From: Emticicia sp031378715 | GTDB taxonomy: Bacteria > Bacteroidota > Bacteroidia > Cytophagales > Spirosomataceae | Direction of reading: 5' to 3' | DNA length: 5,592 nt | Assembly (NCBI GenBank): GCA_031378715.1 | Contig: JANNEN010000388.1 | Coordinates: forward strand, 1-5,592 | Part shown: positions 5,134-5,592 of the stretch, piece by piece | How the letters are laid out: every line of letters begins with the position of its first letter | Position numbering within the stretch: the stretch's first letter is position 1 | Notes under the pieces: generated by a model | Databases searched by the model: none | What the model was told of the DNA's origin: nothing | Seen by the model: the letters and a program-made list of their open reading frames with translations, nothing else | Translations under genes and position numbers: made by a program

Positions 5134-5592
5134 TCAAGCCGCTACCAACTTCGAACGTACTTCTTCCATTTCATGCGAAACATCAATTTTACCGCTCATT
5201 GTATCCAATTTTGCTAACAAATCGGTCAAAAACTGCTGATGGGCTGCGGTATCGGTTTGAATCGGGCGATGATTGAGCGACATCTTTACCTTGTTCCATT
5301 CTTTCAAAAACACATTCAAATCTTCGGTAAAATATGTTTCGGCAAATTTCTCGAAAATATATTGTTCAGCTTGCTCATTTGGATGAATGAGGTCAGGTTT
5401 ATAGAAACGATAATCTCGCAAATCGTCCATCATTATTTCATAACTTGGAAAATAATGTACGTCGTTATAATCTTGCTCTAAATGATAACAGGCGGTACGA
5501 AGAATACTTTTACTGACAGAATTGAGTTGTAAAGTTTCACGAGTATGCCTCACAGGGCTTACTGTGAGTATGATTTTGATGCGATTGTTCTG
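5134..5592 (-). CDS. GSCFA-domain (SGNH-hydrolase-like) protein, 3' part (5' end outside window)
   Basis: This is the C-terminal part of a GSCFA-family protein, a family common in Bacteroidota and related to SGNH/GDSL esterases. Its substrate is not known to me. The frame is open to the window edge, and the visible product is 152 residues starting QNNRIKIILTVSPVRHTRE. The T-V-S-P-V-R-H-T-R string, the N-S-V-S-K-S-I-L-R string, YFPSYEIMMDDLRDYRFY and DLIHPNEQAEQYIFEKF are family hallmarks. DLIHP is the D-x-x-H block that supplies the catalytic Asp and His in SGNH hydrolases. The name-giving G-S-C-F-A motif with the presumed nucleophile would be near the N-terminus, outside the window. A GTG at 5553 is not the start, because the conserved motif begins before it. 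Past the domain, a charged helical tail (about the last 60 residues) ends SKLVAA. The gene is closed by the hairpin terminator at 5086-5114. Confidence 0.93.
   Translation of the reverse strand, partial: QNNRIKIILTVSPVRHTRETLQLNSVSKSILRTACYHLEQDYNDVHYFPSYEIMMDDLRDYRFYKPDLIHPNEQAEQYIFEKFAETYFTEDLNVFLKEWNKVKMSLNHRPIQTDTAAHQQFLTDLLAKLDTMSGKIDVSHEMEEVRSKLVAA

Overview
The window looks like chromosomal DNA from an AT-rich member of the Bacteroidota, probably of the Cytophagales/Spirosomataceae type. Supporting this are the style of the complex I subunits, a GSCFA-family protein, a HemJ of about 180 residues, the lack of clear Shine-Dalgarno sequences, and two matches to the Bacteroidota -7 promoter element (TAnnTTTG) upstream of hemJ. 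The order or family is inferred, not proven.

Region 1 (1-3062, + strand) is the end of a nuo operon. It holds nuoM, whose 5' end lies outside the window, then nuoN. These are two of the antiporter-like proton-pumping membrane subunits of respiratory complex I, and all the key charged membrane residues I checked are present. Region 2 (3063-3760) is a promoter-like leader ending in three copies of a 14-bp repeat that run into the start codon of hemJ, a heme-biosynthesis enzyme. Region 3 (3761-4264) holds a short non-coding element with 14-bp perfect terminal inverted repeats and an 8-bp perfect flanking duplication, which is the signature of a MITE. It is followed 15 bases later by a 96-residue protein of unknown function with strongly patterned motifs. 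Removing the element and one duplication leaves only 63 bases between hemJ and this small gene, so the two may once have been co-transcribed.

Region 4 (4265-5592) carries two genes on the - strand. One is a GSCFA-family (SGNH-hydrolase-like) gene whose 5' end lies outside the window, closed by a strong intrinsic terminator. The other, beyond that terminator, is an unrecognised membrane-anchored or secreted protein. It contains a GC-rich 15-bp hairpin repeat translated as PLGGT units and a duplicated WEA(T/S)P motif.

The window does not contain an obvious multi-gene novel system. The best second looks are the MITE, the 14-bp leader repeat at hemJ, the hairpin repeat inside the secreted protein, and the unassigned 96-residue protein. 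No tRNA, rRNA, CRISPR array or transposase gene was seen.
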